The notes below the pieces were generated by a model. It was not told where the DNA came from, searched no databases, and worked only from the letters and a program-made list of their open reading frames with translations. Below, piece by piece: positions 13,795-21,123 of a DNA stretch of 28,268 nucleotides. Made by a program: the position numbers and the translations under genes. Source of the DNA: a virus; the IMG/VR virus record IMGVR_UViG_3300009788_000256, positions 1-28,268 of that record; one strand, given 5' to 3'. How positions within the stretch are numbered: the stretch's first letter is position 1; each line of letters begins with the position of its first letter.

Positions 13795-14270
13795 CAGAAA
13801 CCAAATCCATCATCAAAGCTACCGAACGTTCCCGCTTTCTGGCTATCAGTCAATCCACCTTCGTAGGCTCCCCGCCATTCTCGATCTTTCTCGAAGTCTC
13901 GATTCGTTTTCGGCAACCCTTGTTCTTGACTCAGACCAGGGATCACCGCTTCGCCCTCAGAAACAGCTTTGAGGAATTCAATTGCGCCGTCGTATAGAAC
14001 CTGTACGTTGTCCGGAGGTAGAGATCCCCTCCGAGCAAACATCATATAGAACGTGATGTTGTTTGAGAGCGTGATTAGGATAACCGGAGTCGGGGAAACG
14101 GGCGTGGTGTACCGTCTCCCGATCCAGCCATCAATTAATGCGTCCGCATTTGCGATGATTTCGAGCAGAACTCCGGCATCTGCCGCACCATCCGAATCAT
14201 CGTCCGTTAACATGCGGATCTTGTCTTTGGAGAATAGGTTCTCCAAGTTTGTTTGCGTAGTATAAGCCAT
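13794..14270 (-). CDS. head-tail connector, DUF1320 (Mu gp36-like)
   Basis: A 158-residue protein with the usual DUF1320 signature: MAYTTQTNLENLFSKDKIRM, then LTDDDSDGAADAGVLLEIIA, NADALIDGWIGRRYTTPVSP and a helical YMMFARRG region. Mu gp36-type proteins form the ring between portal and tail. It follows the capsid gene, and its stop overlaps the next start. The ribosome binding site (GGGGA) is moderate. Confidence 0.8.
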   Translation of the reverse strand: MAYTTQTNLENLFSKDKIRMLTDDDSDGAADAGVLLEIIANADALIDGWIGRRYTTPVSPTPVILITLSNNITFYMMFARRGSLPPDNVQVLYDGAIEFLKAVSEGEAVIPGLSQEQGLPKTNRDFEKDREWRGAYEGGLTDSQKAGTFGSFDDGFGF

Positions 14271-14300
14271 AACGAAATCCCCTAATTCGAAATGACTATT

Positions 14301-15260
14301 CTACGATACGACGTTCTGGTAGCAGAACCCCGCAAGTCGATCAACAACTTTCTGATCGTAATACTTGTGGGTGTGAAAGAGTGTTGACCGTCTGCCGCCT
14401 GTCGCGCGTTCCCGCTCAACGATCATGCCGCTCTGCCCGCCTGCCGCCGTCCAGAGGAACGTATAGGCAAACGCAACGGTGTTGAGGCCCGGTGAAGGCG
14501 GAACCCAAAACAGCCAGAAGTGCTTTCCGAGAATGAAATCGAGCGCGCGGGTTGCCGCGAAATCCGCAGAGTTCAAGAGCGAATCCGCGATGACAACCTT
14601 ATCTAGCTCGAAAATGGTAGCGAGGTTCGCGTCGGTCATTCTCGGGCCAGCCGGAGAATTCACGAACTTGAATCGGTCGATCATGTCCGGAGCGTTCTTG
14701 ATCGCGTTCGCGGTGTGGCGAGTGCATAGACCAACGTTCGGAACTTCGCCACTATTCTTTAGAGTTGTGACCTTTGCGGTATCGACTCTTTTAACCGCAT
14801 CGTTTGTGGCTACGTCCCACTTGGAGGCGGTTTCGTCGGTCGTATTCGCGCCATTGAAGGTCGTTGTGAAATCCTGAACGATGTCTCGAAAAGCAAGCTC
14901 TTGAACGAGCAAGATTTTCGACGTTGCCAATTCGGTTGTTCGGATTTCGGCCTGAACTGCCGGATCGGAGTTGTCACGAACTTCGTCAGGAAGAACGCCC
15001 GTTCGGGAGTGCCCCTCTGCCGAATAGTTGTCCTGCGAGAGTGACCAGCGGGTTTCCTTCGCAGTATCTCCGGGCCGACGTAGATCGTCCGCGTCATCCC
15101 GCAGATGCTCGTGATCGTGAATGAAATACTTGTCGGATTTCTTCGCGACTCCGACACGAGGAAAGATCTCTTCGGCGACATAGCGGTTATCGCGATACTT
15201 CACGCTAACCTGCGTCATCGCCGCGTCAATGTGTACTGTTTCGATGGTTGGGACCGCCAT
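14301..15260 (-). CDS. major capsid protein
   Basis: A 319-residue protein expected to have the HK97 fold. The start MAVPTIETVHIDAAMTQVSV, then YRDNRYVAEEIFPRVGVAKK and DKYFIHDHEH, is the usual opening of Mu-like and related capsid proteins (Y....EIFP.V.V....Y). The remainder has the helix-strand alternation of that fold and ends in a beta region (YYDQKVVDRLAGFCYQNVVS). It has the best ribosome binding site of the operon (GGAGG, spacing 8) and sits directly after the decoration protein. Length is normal for the family. Confidence 0.9.
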   Translation of the reverse strand: MAVPTIETVHIDAAMTQVSVKYRDNRYVAEEIFPRVGVAKKSDKYFIHDHEHLRDDADDLRRPGDTAKETRWSLSQDNYSAEGHSRTGVLPDEVRDNSDPAVQAEIRTTELATSKILLVQELAFRDIVQDFTTTFNGANTTDETASKWDVATNDAVKRVDTAKVTTLKNSGEVPNVGLCTRHTANAIKNAPDMIDRFKFVNSPAGPRMTDANLATIFELDKVVIADSLLNSADFAATRALDFILGKHFWLFWVPPSPGLNTVAFAYTFLWTAAGGQSGMIVERERATGGRRSTLFHTHKYYDQKVVDRLAGFCYQNVVS

Positions 15261-15311
15261 TCTAACAACCTCCGGTTATTCGATTCTCTTTTTCTGCGAT
15301 GTCAGATTAGG

Positions 15312-15695
15312 TTATGTGGCCGCAATCGTCATCGGGTTAACGAAGATCATGATGTCATCGCCATCTGCCGCTGCGAGAGTTCTTGCGATTCCAACGACTC
15401 GAACCGCAGCACCGGCAGCAGAGATAAGTTTTCCTGCCGTTGACGCTTCGACAAGATCTCCAACGGTAATCGCGCCGCCTGCCGTGGCCCAACAAAGGCC
15501 GAGCATCATGACTACGCATCCTTCACCAACGATTGCTTGCGCTTCGAGCGCAATACCGCAAATCGAATCCGTCTCTGCGGTTGCAACGTCGATCTCGTCG
15601 TTGTTCGCGGTGTACTTAACCGCTTGCCCTGCTGTGATCGCTGCGGCTACCTTGAAGGTATCCGACAAAATCTGTTTTAGCGCTCCACCACTCAT
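15312..15695 (-). CDS. head decoration protein, DUF2190-like
   Basis: A 127-residue protein rich in Ala, Gly, Val and Thr: FKVAAAITAGQAVKYTANND, ICGIALEAQAIVGEGCVVMM, GDLVEASTAGKLISA. The pattern of AAIT.GQ.V and GIA...A..G.....V...G matches DUF2190-type capsid cement proteins that trimerise on the head surface. The ATG at 15695 has GGAGG 8 bases upstream. It is placed between protease/scaffold and capsid, as usual. Confidence 0.8.
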   Translation of the reverse strand: MSGGALKQILSDTFKVAAAITAGQAVKYTANNDEIDVATAETDSICGIALEAQAIVGEGCVVMMLGLCWATAGGAITVGDLVEASTAGKLISAAGAAVRVVGIARTLAAADGDDIMIFVNPMTIAAT

Positions 15696-15744
15696 CTCTC
15701 AAACCTCCGAAAATCGGTTTTGATTTTCTATCGCTTGTTCTGGA

Positions 15745-16467
15745 TTAGCTCGCGTTTCTCTTCGCTTGATGCACGCGGATCAGAGCTTCGCTGAACGAGA
15801 TCTTTTCCTTCGCGGAAAGCTCGCTCGCCTGCTCTGCATCACTGACGCCCTCGTACTCGATCTTGATTCCACTCTCGTTCTTTTCGGAGAACTTCATCGG
15901 GAGCTTGGAGACTTTCTTTTTCTTGTTGTCGGGATCATCGTTGTCTTTGATGATCTCTTCGGTTGTCGGGTTGAGATTTTCCTCTACGCACTTTTGGAAA
16001 AATGCCAGAGGCGTCATCTCGTCGCCCTTTTCCGCGAACTTAATCGCTTCGTTGTCGGTGTCGGAGAACGCGAGCATCTCCATGAACTTCACGAGGCCGA
16101 GATCCTTGACCTTCGGAGAGAGGCGCTTGCTCTTGATCTGCGTATCGACCCAATCAGTGATTCCTTTCTTCGTAGATTCCACGCGGAACTTGTGGTCGGG
16201 ATTCTTTTCAAGCTCCGACATCCTGACCGTTTCCTCTTTCGCGTTCATGGCATCGGCGATCTTTGAAATGCGTTCGCTTCCCGCCATCTTATCGAGCAAT
16301 TCCTCGACCTCTGGCTCACTCATTGCTTCGAGCGCTTCATCAATCGAGAGATCGCCATCAGGATCGGGTTCCGGTTCGCTGAATTTCTTGCCAGCGAAAA
16401 TTCCCTTGATTCCCTCGATCAGCTTACTGAATCCAGAATCCAAGTCTGCCTTTGTGATTCCGTCCAT
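15745..16467 (-). CDS. nested scaffold protein (internal start in protease gene)
   Basis: An in-frame ATG at 16467 (residue 153 of the protease) is preceded by GGGAG with spacing 9, a strong signal inside a gene. It would make a 240-residue protein from the C-terminal part: MDGITKADLDSGFSKLIEGI, an acidic linker (SEPEPDPDGDLSIDEALEAM) and long charged helices, as expected for a capsid scaffold. In Mu, gene I overlaps an in-frame scaffold Z in the same way. The scaffold would guide capsid assembly and then be cut by the protease. Separate translation is inferred. Confidence 0.6.
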   Translation of the reverse strand: MDGITKADLDSGFSKLIEGIKGIFAGKKFSEPEPDPDGDLSIDEALEAMSEPEVEELLDKMAGSERISKIADAMNAKEETVRMSELEKNPDHKFRVESTKKGITDWVDTQIKSKRLSPKVKDLGLVKFMEMLAFSDTDNEAIKFAEKGDEMTPLAFFQKCVEENLNPTTEEIIKDNDDPDNKKKKVSKLPMKFSEKNESGIKIEYEGVSDAEQASELSAKEKISFSEALIRVHQAKRNAS

Positions 16468-16923
16468 GTTGTCAGACTCCCTTTCTTGAAAAATCGATAT
16501 TGATTCATCGAACTCTTCTTTGAAGCATGTTTGCCGCAACCCTTTCACCTGCGGCACTCCTGCACCCAACATCGAGACAGCTTTCAGGTAGAGCTTCCCT
16601 TTGACCGGCGAATTATGACGCGGGTAGATTTCCACCGACCATTTTTTGAGTCTGCCTTTGCCGAATGAATTTTTGATTACATCGGAGATCTGAATTGGCA
16701 ATCCAGCGAGTAAGCCATCCTTTATATATAGGCGCTTGAACCAACCGTGTGCATCCTCTCCGGTTTTGGCCCTCTCATCGTTCTCTTTGTGGCCGATACA
16801 GAGCGGGGCTTCGTGAACTCCGGGGTCATAGCTCGCCGCGATCTCCGCGACATCCTCGGGGGTATAGACTCCCTGCGGGTATGAGTCGGGCCGGAATAGC
16901 TGCATCTCGGGGTCAGGGGTCAT
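15745..16923 (-). CDS. prohead protease/scaffold, Mu I-like
   Basis: A 392-residue protein. The first 150 residues form the protease: YPQGVYTPEDVAEIAASYDP, then CIGHKE with a likely catalytic His45, KKWSVEIYPR with a likely nucleophile Ser96, and AVSMLGAGVPQVKGL, the usual end of Mu I-type domains. The remainder is acidic and helical, like a scaffold. It would cut the scaffold and itself during head maturation. The ATG at 16923 has GGAGG with spacing 7. The gene lies between the basic proteins and the decoration protein. Confidence 0.85.
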   Translation of the reverse strand: MTPDPEMQLFRPDSYPQGVYTPEDVAEIAASYDPGVHEAPLCIGHKENDERAKTGEDAHGWFKRLYIKDGLLAGLPIQISDVIKNSFGKGRLKKWSVEIYPRHNSPVKGKLYLKAVSMLGAGVPQVKGLRQTCFKEEFDESISIFQERESDNMDGITKADLDSGFSKLIEGIKGIFAGKKFSEPEPDPDGDLSIDEALEAMSEPEVEELLDKMAGSERISKIADAMNAKEETVRMSELEKNPDHKFRVESTKKGITDWVDTQIKSKRLSPKVKDLGLVKFMEMLAFSDTDNEAIKFAEKGDEMTPLAFFQKCVEENLNPTTEEIIKDNDDPDNKKKKVSKLPMKFSEKNESGIKIEYEGVSDAEQASELSAKEKISFSEALIRVHQAKRNAS

Positions 16924-16952
16924 TAACTGCCTCCGATCCTAGTCTCGATATC

Positions 16953-17270
16953 CTATTTCTTTTTGTCAAGGGCTTTCGCCATTGCTTTCAACCCGTTGCG
17001 CTTTTTCTTCCGCGACCGGCGACGCTTCCGGTTGCCAAGCGCCGTTGGTATGCTGACAGATTCGAGGCCCGACTTTTTCCCGTTCTCACTGAACCGCAAT
17101 TTTCTCATTCTCTCCCTTTCAATCGCTGCTGCGCGTTGAGTTATGCAATCGGGACATGTGCATTGATCGGCGAACTGCGTTCTGCTGAGATAGAAATTCT
17201 TCGTAAAACTGCGCTGCTGCGCGCGCTGTTTTTTTGTCCAATCTCGGGGCCTGCCTTTTTGCCACGGCAT
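16953..17270 (-). CDS. small, highly basic unknown protein
   Basis: A 105-residue protein with about 32 Lys/Arg (30%). It starts MPWQKGRPRDWTKKQRAQQR, has a C-x-C-x2-C cluster (CTCPDC, residues about 37-42), and ends with NRKRRRSRKKKRNGLK and a KALDKKK tail. The ATG overlaps the stop of the previous basic protein (TAATG), so the two are translated together. It could bind DNA or RNA, perhaps in the head. No family was recognised. A long open frame on the plus strand here is only the shadow of this Arg/Lys coding. Confidence 0.6.
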   Translation of the reverse strand: MPWQKGRPRDWTKKQRAQQRSFTKNFYLSRTQFADQCTCPDCITQRAAAIERERMRKLRFSENGKKSGLESVSIPTALGNRKRRRSRKKKRNGLKAMAKALDKKK

Positions 17271-17863
17271 TATTTTTGCCTTCCAAACCGCCGACCCTTG
17301 CCGAGCTTCACTAGACTTTTTGCGAGCCGCCGACCTGAACGCTGCTTGACGCCAGCGGAAATGCTCTTGCTACCAATCGGTTTCTCACCGCGTATTTTTC
17401 GCAGCTTATTCGTACCGAATAATTTGCCGCGTTCCTTCTTGAGCAATCCCGATTTGAGGCCGCGCTTGATTCTGCGTCGAGAACCACGCAACCGCGCGCC
17501 TACTTTTTTGAACACCGCCTTACGTTGCGAAGAACTTATATTCGGTGTTGACGATGCCAGCCTCATCTTCGGAGTTTTTAGGGCAAGGCCGCGCTTCGTT
17601 CGTGTCGCTTTCGAACGCGGATCTTTTCCTGCCTTCGGCTTCCGTTCTTTCTTTCCTGTTTTCTGGAATCCTCCCTTAGTGAATCCCGCCGCCCCTCCGG
17701 GCGTCATCCGTAATCGGAGCGGCCCCGTTGCTCTTGATTTCCTTATGGTGCCCTGTTTGATTAATCCACGCGCGCGCTGAGTCGGAGTTCCGCCGCTTCT
17801 ACGAGATCGCGCGAAGATGGCGCGAAGCTGCGAGCGTGAGCGTCTGAAACCAAATGCCATCAT
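17270..17863 (-). CDS. extremely basic head-region protein
   Basis: A 197-residue protein with about 64 Lys/Arg and only 4 acidic residues by count, so about one third of the chain is basic and the charge is near +60. It starts MMAFGFRRSRSQLRAIFARS and ends LVKLGKGRRFGRQK. It has no clear globular core, like histone or protamine-type DNA-packing proteins. ATG at 17863 overlaps the MuF stop (ATGA), with GAGGG just before; a longer frame to 17995 would overlap MuF widely and is unlikely. Its place between minor head protein and protease suggests it enters or helps build the head. No family was recognised. Confidence 0.65.
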   Translation of the reverse strand: MMAFGFRRSRSQLRAIFARSRRSGGTPTQRARGLIKQGTIRKSRATGPLRLRMTPGGAAGFTKGGFQKTGKKERKPKAGKDPRSKATRTKRGLALKTPKMRLASSTPNISSSQRKAVFKKVGARLRGSRRRIKRGLKSGLLKKERGKLFGTNKLRKIRGEKPIGSKSISAGVKQRSGRRLAKSLVKLGKGRRFGRQK

Positions 17864-18558
17864 AGCCCTCGCAAAAACTTGGTCGGTGTCTGTTTGAATC
17901 CGGGGTCGGGGAACGCATCGAGCGGCAACACCGTCCGAAATCCCTTGAGCTTTCCGCGTTCCGTTCTTGTTAAGCCATCGATGACGCACCTGCAATTAAA
18001 TCCGTTCGGCGGCGTAATCACCCGCCAAACCCTAGCGTCCGCAGGCGCGACGAATTTGTGCATCGCAAAATGGTTGGGCCTAACGTGCGCATCGTCCCGA
18101 GTGTAATAAATCCACCAGGGGAAAACATCTTTAAGCTGGCTGAGTTCCGACATGCGACCCGAATTGTACGATGTCGCCATGCTCGTTTCGAAAATGGTCT
18201 TAACTCTGCCAGGGTGTTGAATGGTAATCCCTGCGCTTCCCAAAACATCAGATAGCCTCTTGAGAAAATTCTCTGCCGTGTCGCCTGCCCGCATCGATGC
18301 TGTCATTGCAGACTTAACGACTCGAACGATGTGCGCTTGCTCTGCGTTCGCAATTGAACGCGCCGCAGTTATCAGCAGCTTCGAAATATCTTCGCTATGG
18401 ATTACCTCTGCGAAGCGGATCGTTGCGCGCGATGCTCGCTTTGCGATGTCGGCCCGCCCCGCGTTGAAAGAAACGAAGAGCGATTTCTCCATTGTGAAAC
18501 GGAAGTTTTCAAGAGCGATCCTAACAACAGTATCAAGGCTCTTTCGCGCCCCGGACAA
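17860..18558 (-). CDS. MuF-type minor head protein
   Basis: A 232-residue protein with the C-terminal MuF/SPP1 gp7 core: ETSMATSYNSGR (124-135), FPWWIYYTRDDAHVRPNHFA (146-165) and the PPNGFNCRC motif (183-191) with paired cysteines. The N-terminal half is helical. These proteins bind the portal, enter the head and are needed for efficient DNA delivery or head assembly. No toxin domain is fused, unlike some MuF polymorphic forms. The start used is TTG at 18558, overlapping the portal end by 26 bases; the exact start is uncertain because GGAGG lies too far upstream. Confidence 0.85.
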   Translation of the reverse strand: MSGARKSLDTVVRIALENFRFTMEKSLFVSFNAGRADIAKRASRATIRFAEVIHSEDISKLLITAARSIANAEQAHIVRVVKSAMTASMRAGDTAENFLKRLSDVLGSAGITIQHPGRVKTIFETSMATSYNSGRMSELSQLKDVFPWWIYYTRDDAHVRPNHFAMHKFVAPADARVWRVITPPNGFNCRCVIDGLTRTERGKLKGFRTVLPLDAFPDPGFKQTPTKFLRGL

Positions 18559-20170
18559 ACCACGCTGATCGAAGTAACCTCCGAAGGCCGCGATTGACCC
18601 GAGAATGATCCGTCAATCCCGCTGCCGTCGCACCGGGTATTAACTGATCGAGTGATTGTTCTGGCATCTCGATCTCCGAAAACTTTGTGTTCTTGGAATC
18701 ATCATCACCTGTGGGCGGTTTACTTCCTCCGGTCGGTTTCGGCGGCTTAGGTCCGCCGAATCCACCTCCGCCGCCGCCGCCGGCTTGATCTTCTGCAACG
18801 TCGAACGGTTGCTCGCCCGTGATACCAAATCCACCAGGGATCACATCCTCTGCATCCACCGGCTCTTTGAGTTTGAATTCCTCTTGCATTTGAGCCTTCG
18901 ACAACGACATTCCGAGATTTTTCAGCGTGCTAAATGTCGTTGCACGCTCCGCCTGATTCTCTTTCTGCTGAACATCGAAGCGGATTCTCGGGTAGCCTAC
19001 GACGCCAGCGAAATTGAAATCGATCAACGGTCGAATCAATTGGAGGTCGATAACTCCGGAGAGCCATGACTCATCTTTTTCTAGCACATCCTGTTTAACG
19101 TCCGCGTGAACCTCTCCAAGTGCGAGCGATCCGGAGCGTCGCCCCTCCGTGCTAGAGAGCGTTTGACCAAGCACGGCTTTCGACATCGCATCATCGAAGA
19201 AATTCAGGAGGTCATGATAGATGTTGCCGGTTGACGTTCGATTTGCTTCGAGCAAGTCGATCTCGGTTCCTTCGGGCACCGTAAGAACGGCTTCCTGCTG
19301 TAGATCCTGTAGAACTTCCCTGAAATGATCCTGATCCGGCGATGACATCCCGACGCCGTACTTGCCGATGATTGTTGGTTGCCCGAACTTGTCTGCATAG
19401 ACCATCGAATACTTGATGACCGATTTCTTAAACCAATAATACCAGTAACATTTTCTCGCAAGCCCGTTCCCGTATGGGCTATTGTTTTTGACGTTGAATT
19501 GCGTCACGATGAATTTGTTCTTCGGAACGTGCGCGCCGATGACTGATGGATCGATCATTACACCGAACGTCGTTTGCTCTTCGTCCCGAAGCACCTTGAG
19601 CTTGTTATCCATGTCGAAAACGAATCGACGTTGCGGCCTGCCCTTGATTTCACCAACGACAACTTTTGGCCCCGGAGATTCCAGACCCGCAAGCTCTTGA
19701 ACGTCCCACATGATTTCTGCGGCCTTCCAACCCTTCCCCATTGCATCCATTAATTCATAAAGCGCAGATTTGAACTGCGGAATATTCTCAAGAACAAGCG
19801 TGATGAACTGCGCGTGTTCCTCTGCGCGAGGGTCGTGTTCGTTCGGAATGACTGTCCACGGCTTGCCAAGAACCGCGTTTTTTCTCGTGTCGAGAACCGC
19901 GTAGTAATGCGGGTCGGTATGTTCCATTTGCTCGTATAGTTCGTAGAACCTGCCGCGTGATTCGAAGCGGAGAACATCGTCAGGGTGCGGGTAGGTTCTG
20001 CCCGCGTCGAGCTTGCCCGCGCCGAACACAAACTGATTCAGGAAAATATCTGTAGCGTTCGAGGCGATCTCTCTGCTCGTTGGAACGGCTACGCTCTCAT
20101 CGAAAACTACGCTGCGCCTAACGAGCAAGCCCGACTTAGCTTTCTCTGGCAATCCCTTTCTTTTCGGCAC
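18533..20170 (-). CDS. portal protein, DUF935 (Mu gp29-like)
   Basis: A 545-residue portal subunit. Typical segments: LYEQMEHTDPHYYAVLDTRK, NAVLGKPWTVIPN, SPYGNGLARKCYWYYWFKKS, VYADKFGQPTIIGKYG and VLGQTLSSTEGRRSG, matching DUF935/Mu gp29. The portal forms the dodecameric ring at one head vertex through which DNA is packaged. The chosen start is GTG at 20170, with GGAG 6 bases upstream; a TTG 8 codons earlier lacks a site. Near the C-terminus is a seven-Gly run followed by Pro-rich linker, then a helical tail that may contact the MuF protein. Confidence 0.9.
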   Translation of the reverse strand: MPKRKGLPEKAKSGLLVRRSVVFDESVAVPTSREIASNATDIFLNQFVFGAGKLDAGRTYPHPDDVLRFESRGRFYELYEQMEHTDPHYYAVLDTRKNAVLGKPWTVIPNEHDPRAEEHAQFITLVLENIPQFKSALYELMDAMGKGWKAAEIMWDVQELAGLESPGPKVVVGEIKGRPQRRFVFDMDNKLKVLRDEEQTTFGVMIDPSVIGAHVPKNKFIVTQFNVKNNSPYGNGLARKCYWYYWFKKSVIKYSMVYADKFGQPTIIGKYGVGMSSPDQDHFREVLQDLQQEAVLTVPEGTEIDLLEANRTSTGNIYHDLLNFFDDAMSKAVLGQTLSSTEGRRSGSLALGEVHADVKQDVLEKDESWLSGVIDLQLIRPLIDFNFAGVVGYPRIRFDVQQKENQAERATTFSTLKNLGMSLSKAQMQEEFKLKEPVDAEDVIPGGFGITGEQPFDVAEDQAGGGGGGGFGGPKPPKPTGGSKPPTGDDDSKNTKFSEIEMPEQSLDQLIPGATAAGLTDHSRVNRGLRRLLRSAWFVRGAKEP

Positions 20171-20181
20171 GCTGCGCTCCT

Positions 20182-20589
20182 TTACTCGTTGCAAAATCCC
20201 GCTGATTTATTCCCGGCGTGATCTATCGCAATCATTCTGCCTGGAAAGACAGCCAGTTCCCCGATGTTGAGTTCGGGTAAGTTTTCAAATCGCAAGACAT
20301 CACAGACCGTAATCGGCATTGGTGCTGTACTTTTGAATTCGAGTTCTCTGTGGGAGTATCCAACGATGCAATCGAAAAGCTCAAGAGTGATTGGATTCTC
20401 ACATCCATTAATTTTCCAGATAGGGGTATAGACATCAGCTATCCACTCGTAATGATCGACAACATCGGGGTTGCAATCGATATCCTGCGTAACCTCGTCC
20501 CAACACCATCGACCTTCAACACGATTGTCAGGCTCTCCAATTTGAGCGGTAAAGCTCATTAGCACGCTAAGTAATATCGCGTTTAACAA
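20182..20589 (-). CDS. secreted six-cysteine protein, unknown
   Basis: A 135-residue protein starting MLNAILLSVLMSFTAQIGEP, a hydrophobic N-terminus that looks like a signal peptide. The mature part is acidic with six cysteines (29, 39, 63, 74, 96, 133), enough for three disulfides, and aromatic-rich segments (HYEWIADVYTPIWKINGCEN). The TTG start at 20589 has AAGGA with spacing 7; a downstream ATG at 20559 would lose half of the signal. Disulfides imply the periplasm or cell surface. It is not a usual virion protein and may change the host cell, for example by superinfection exclusion. No family was recognised. Confidence 0.6.
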   Translation of the reverse strand: MLNAILLSVLMSFTAQIGEPDNRVEGRWCWDEVTQDIDCNPDVVDHYEWIADVYTPIWKINGCENPITLELFDCIVGYSHRELEFKSTAPMPITVCDVLRFENLPELNIGELAVFPGRMIAIDHAGNKSAGFCNE

Positions 20590-20923
20590 AGAAGATTCCT
20601 TGCGTTAGCGTGTTGATTTTCGACGCTGCGGTTAGAATCTCCAAGTCGTATTCATATCTACCGGCGAGCGAAGCGGTGTCTGCTGCGTCGATGGTAACAT
20701 CAATTAATCCACTCCCCGCACTTGTCATGTCAATCCCTGACCCAATTGTTTTCTGGAATTCCTCTGCTGATTCCGGGTCACGTTTCACTGTGAACTTTGC
20801 GACCGTCGCGCCCGACACATCGACAACGACATCATTTTCGTCGGTTACTGTGAACCGAATCTCTTGATCGTCGCCGCGAGTGATGATGATCTGTAATGTG
20901 TCCGCATCGATTACCAAACTCAT
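20567..20923 (-). CDS. BppU-like immunoglobulin-fold virion protein
   Basis: A 118-residue protein with the pattern IITRGDDQEIRFTVTDENDV, VVDVSGATVAKFTVKRDP and AGRYEYDLEILTA. This matches the small all-beta domain at the N-terminus of phage baseplate upper proteins (BppU-type), also found alone beside fibre genes. It probably acts as an adaptor or decoration for an adsorption structure. Its start overlaps the preceding membrane protein stop (ATGA), and it follows the repeat protein. Confidence 0.65.
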   Translation of the reverse strand: MSLVIDADTLQIIITRGDDQEIRFTVTDENDVVVDVSGATVAKFTVKRDPESAEEFQKTIGSGIDMTSAGSGLIDVTIDAADTASLAGRYEYDLEILTAASKINTLTQGIFFVKRDIT

Positions 20924-21123
20924 TTAGATCTCCACGCTCGAATTAATTCAGCAAGACCATGAGTGATTTTCGGTAGCACGAAATAGAGCGCCGCCAGAAC
21001 GAGGATCATGATCATCGTTTGCCCGACATCGATCCCGGTGTCGCGCTCTATCTCTTCGAGCCATTCCCTTACCGCATCAAACCACGGCTTAGGTTTCGCT
21101 ATGCTTTGTTCCAATCCCGGCAT
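20920..21123 (-). CDS. small single-span membrane protein
   Basis: A 67-residue protein with one membrane segment (about 36-52, IMILVLAALYFVLP) after an acidic amphipathic helix (WFDAVREWLEEIERDTG) and before a basic tail (IRAWRSK). The ATG overlaps the stop of the repeat protein (TAATG). The shape could fit a holin-like or exclusion protein, but it is far from the lysis cassette. Function unknown. Confidence 0.6.
   Translation of the reverse strand: MPGLEQSIAKPKPWFDAVREWLEEIERDTGIDVGQTMIMILVLAALYFVLPKITHGLAELIRAWRSK

Noticed and set aside
16749-17780. Plus-strand 343-codon frame
   Set aside because: It is the shadow of the Lys/Arg-rich minus-strand genes and the protease start. It has no ribosome binding site, and the minus genes have coupled starts and stops.
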